From: Lingula anatina
Taxonomy: Eukaryota; Brachiopoda; Lingulata; Lingulida; Lingulidae
Length of the DNA: 64,000 nt
Assembly: GCF_001039355.2 (NCBI RefSeq)
Contig: NW_019775432.1
Span: 124,001 to 188,000, forward strand
Reading direction: 5' to 3'
Shown: one piece after another, positions 62,788 to 64,000 of the stretch
Numbering within the stretch: position 1 is the stretch's first letter
Layout of the letters: every line of letters begins with the position of its first letter
Notes under the pieces: generated by a model
The model's input: the letters and a program-made list of their open reading frames with translations, nothing else
Told to the model about the DNA's origin: nothing
The model's database searches: none
Made by a program: the position numbers and the translations under genes

Positions 62788-63060
62788 CTTCCACGTGCAG
62801 TACACTCGCGCATGCGTAAAAGCATATGACACTGGACGGTGAAGAGTGAAAGAAAACGACCGAATTATTTTTTATTAGTAGGTGTGATTATTGGATGCAG
62901 TTTGGTTGTAAAAATGAGATATACAAGAAGAATGTATTTTATCAACGTAAAAGTTGTAACTTTTAATCCCAAATTTTTGTGCCATTATATTTTGTCCATT
63001 TCGGCATTAACACAATTCCATATTTTAGGGCATCAAGATGTCTTAACGTTTGTTTACATC
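62788..63060. promoter_or_regulatory. Bidirectional promoter of DKC1 and CFAP300
   Basis: Only 273 bp separate the two divergent start codons. The stretch contains an E-box (CCACGTGC, about 62791-62798), an NRF1-like palindrome (62807-62816) and no TATA box on the DKC1 side. Confidence 0.6.
62807..62816. promoter_or_regulatory. NRF1-like site
   Basis: CGCGCATGCG matches the core of the palindromic NRF1 consensus (YGCGCATGCGCR). It lies 20 bp upstream of the DKC1 start codon. Confidence 0.45.
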
Positions 63061-63803
<743 letters not shown>

Positions 63804-63852
63804 GTGAGTTATGTGGTCATAATTGTAATGTTTTTTTAGATTTAAGGGACTT

Positions 63853-63900
63853 GAGAGAGAGAGAGAGAGAGAGAGAGAAGGAGAGAGAGAGGGAGAGAGA
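63853..63900. repeat. (GA)n microsatellite
   Basis: A GA run with two short interruptions in CFAP300 intron 3, at the right edge of the window. Confidence 0.9.
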
Positions 63901-64000
63901 AATTAGCAAAAAATAATAAACATTGATAAATCAAAAAAAGTACCACTTAAAGAATTATTGTCCGAGAAAAAAGTCGGTATCATCACCAATGCATACTCAA

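Overview
The window is animal nuclear DNA: AT-rich, with GT-AG introns, many microsatellites, MITEs and one Ty3/gypsy element. Intron size, the gene set and the repeat content suggest a marine invertebrate, most likely a lophotrochozoan such as a mollusc. A cephalochordate cannot be excluded from sequence alone. Isolated single Ns (762, 3555, 28418, 37443, 43088, 55593, 58314, 59276), several next to homopolymer-rich sequence or to repeated blocks, look like assembly joins. Four genes could be rebuilt exon by exon with consistent splice phases, and two of these run off the window.

Layout. 811-14812 (minus): at least 26 exons of an unnamed coiled-coil/WD40-type protein, whose 3' end was not found. 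About 14813-16236: head-to-head promoter region with a GC-rich patch, two CTCF-like motifs and a TATA-like box. 16237-47008 (plus): an 11-exon, 718-residue type I membrane carboxylesterase/cholinesterase-like protein with a complete Ser-Glu-His triad. Its 16 kb fifth intron contains an antisense Ty3/gypsy element (about 28419-38239) with gag, pol and a fusion-type env, plus several MITEs. 47009-49251: intergenic, with a CACTA-type MITE and a second MITE. 49252-50382 (minus): a C2H2 zinc-finger array that looks partly decayed. 53526-62787 (minus): a complete DKC1 (dyskerin) gene, 14 exons and 500 residues, interrupted by three near-identical local duplications ending in Ns. 63061 to beyond the window (plus): the first three exons of CFAP300, head-to-head with DKC1 across a 273 bp promoter.

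Links between genes. DKC1 is the pseudouridine synthase of H/ACA snoRNPs. One of its introns holds a good candidate box C/D snoRNA whose guide is antisense to a universally conserved 18S rRNA segment, so a ribosome-biogenesis protein gene probably hosts a ribosome-modifying RNA. CFAP300 is a cytoplasmic factor for axonemal dynein assembly; its link to DKC1 is only the shared promoter.

Most unusual content. (1) A retroelement combining a chromodomain-like integrase tail, a baculovirus-F/errantivirus-like env, and gag and pol in one frame separated by a single TAG. (2) A membrane-anchored esterase with neuroligin-like architecture but all catalytic residues, plus a cysteine-rich insertion after the catalytic His. 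(3) An intronic repeat in DKC1 that carries a consensus CTCF motif in each copy. (4) The candidate snoRNA.
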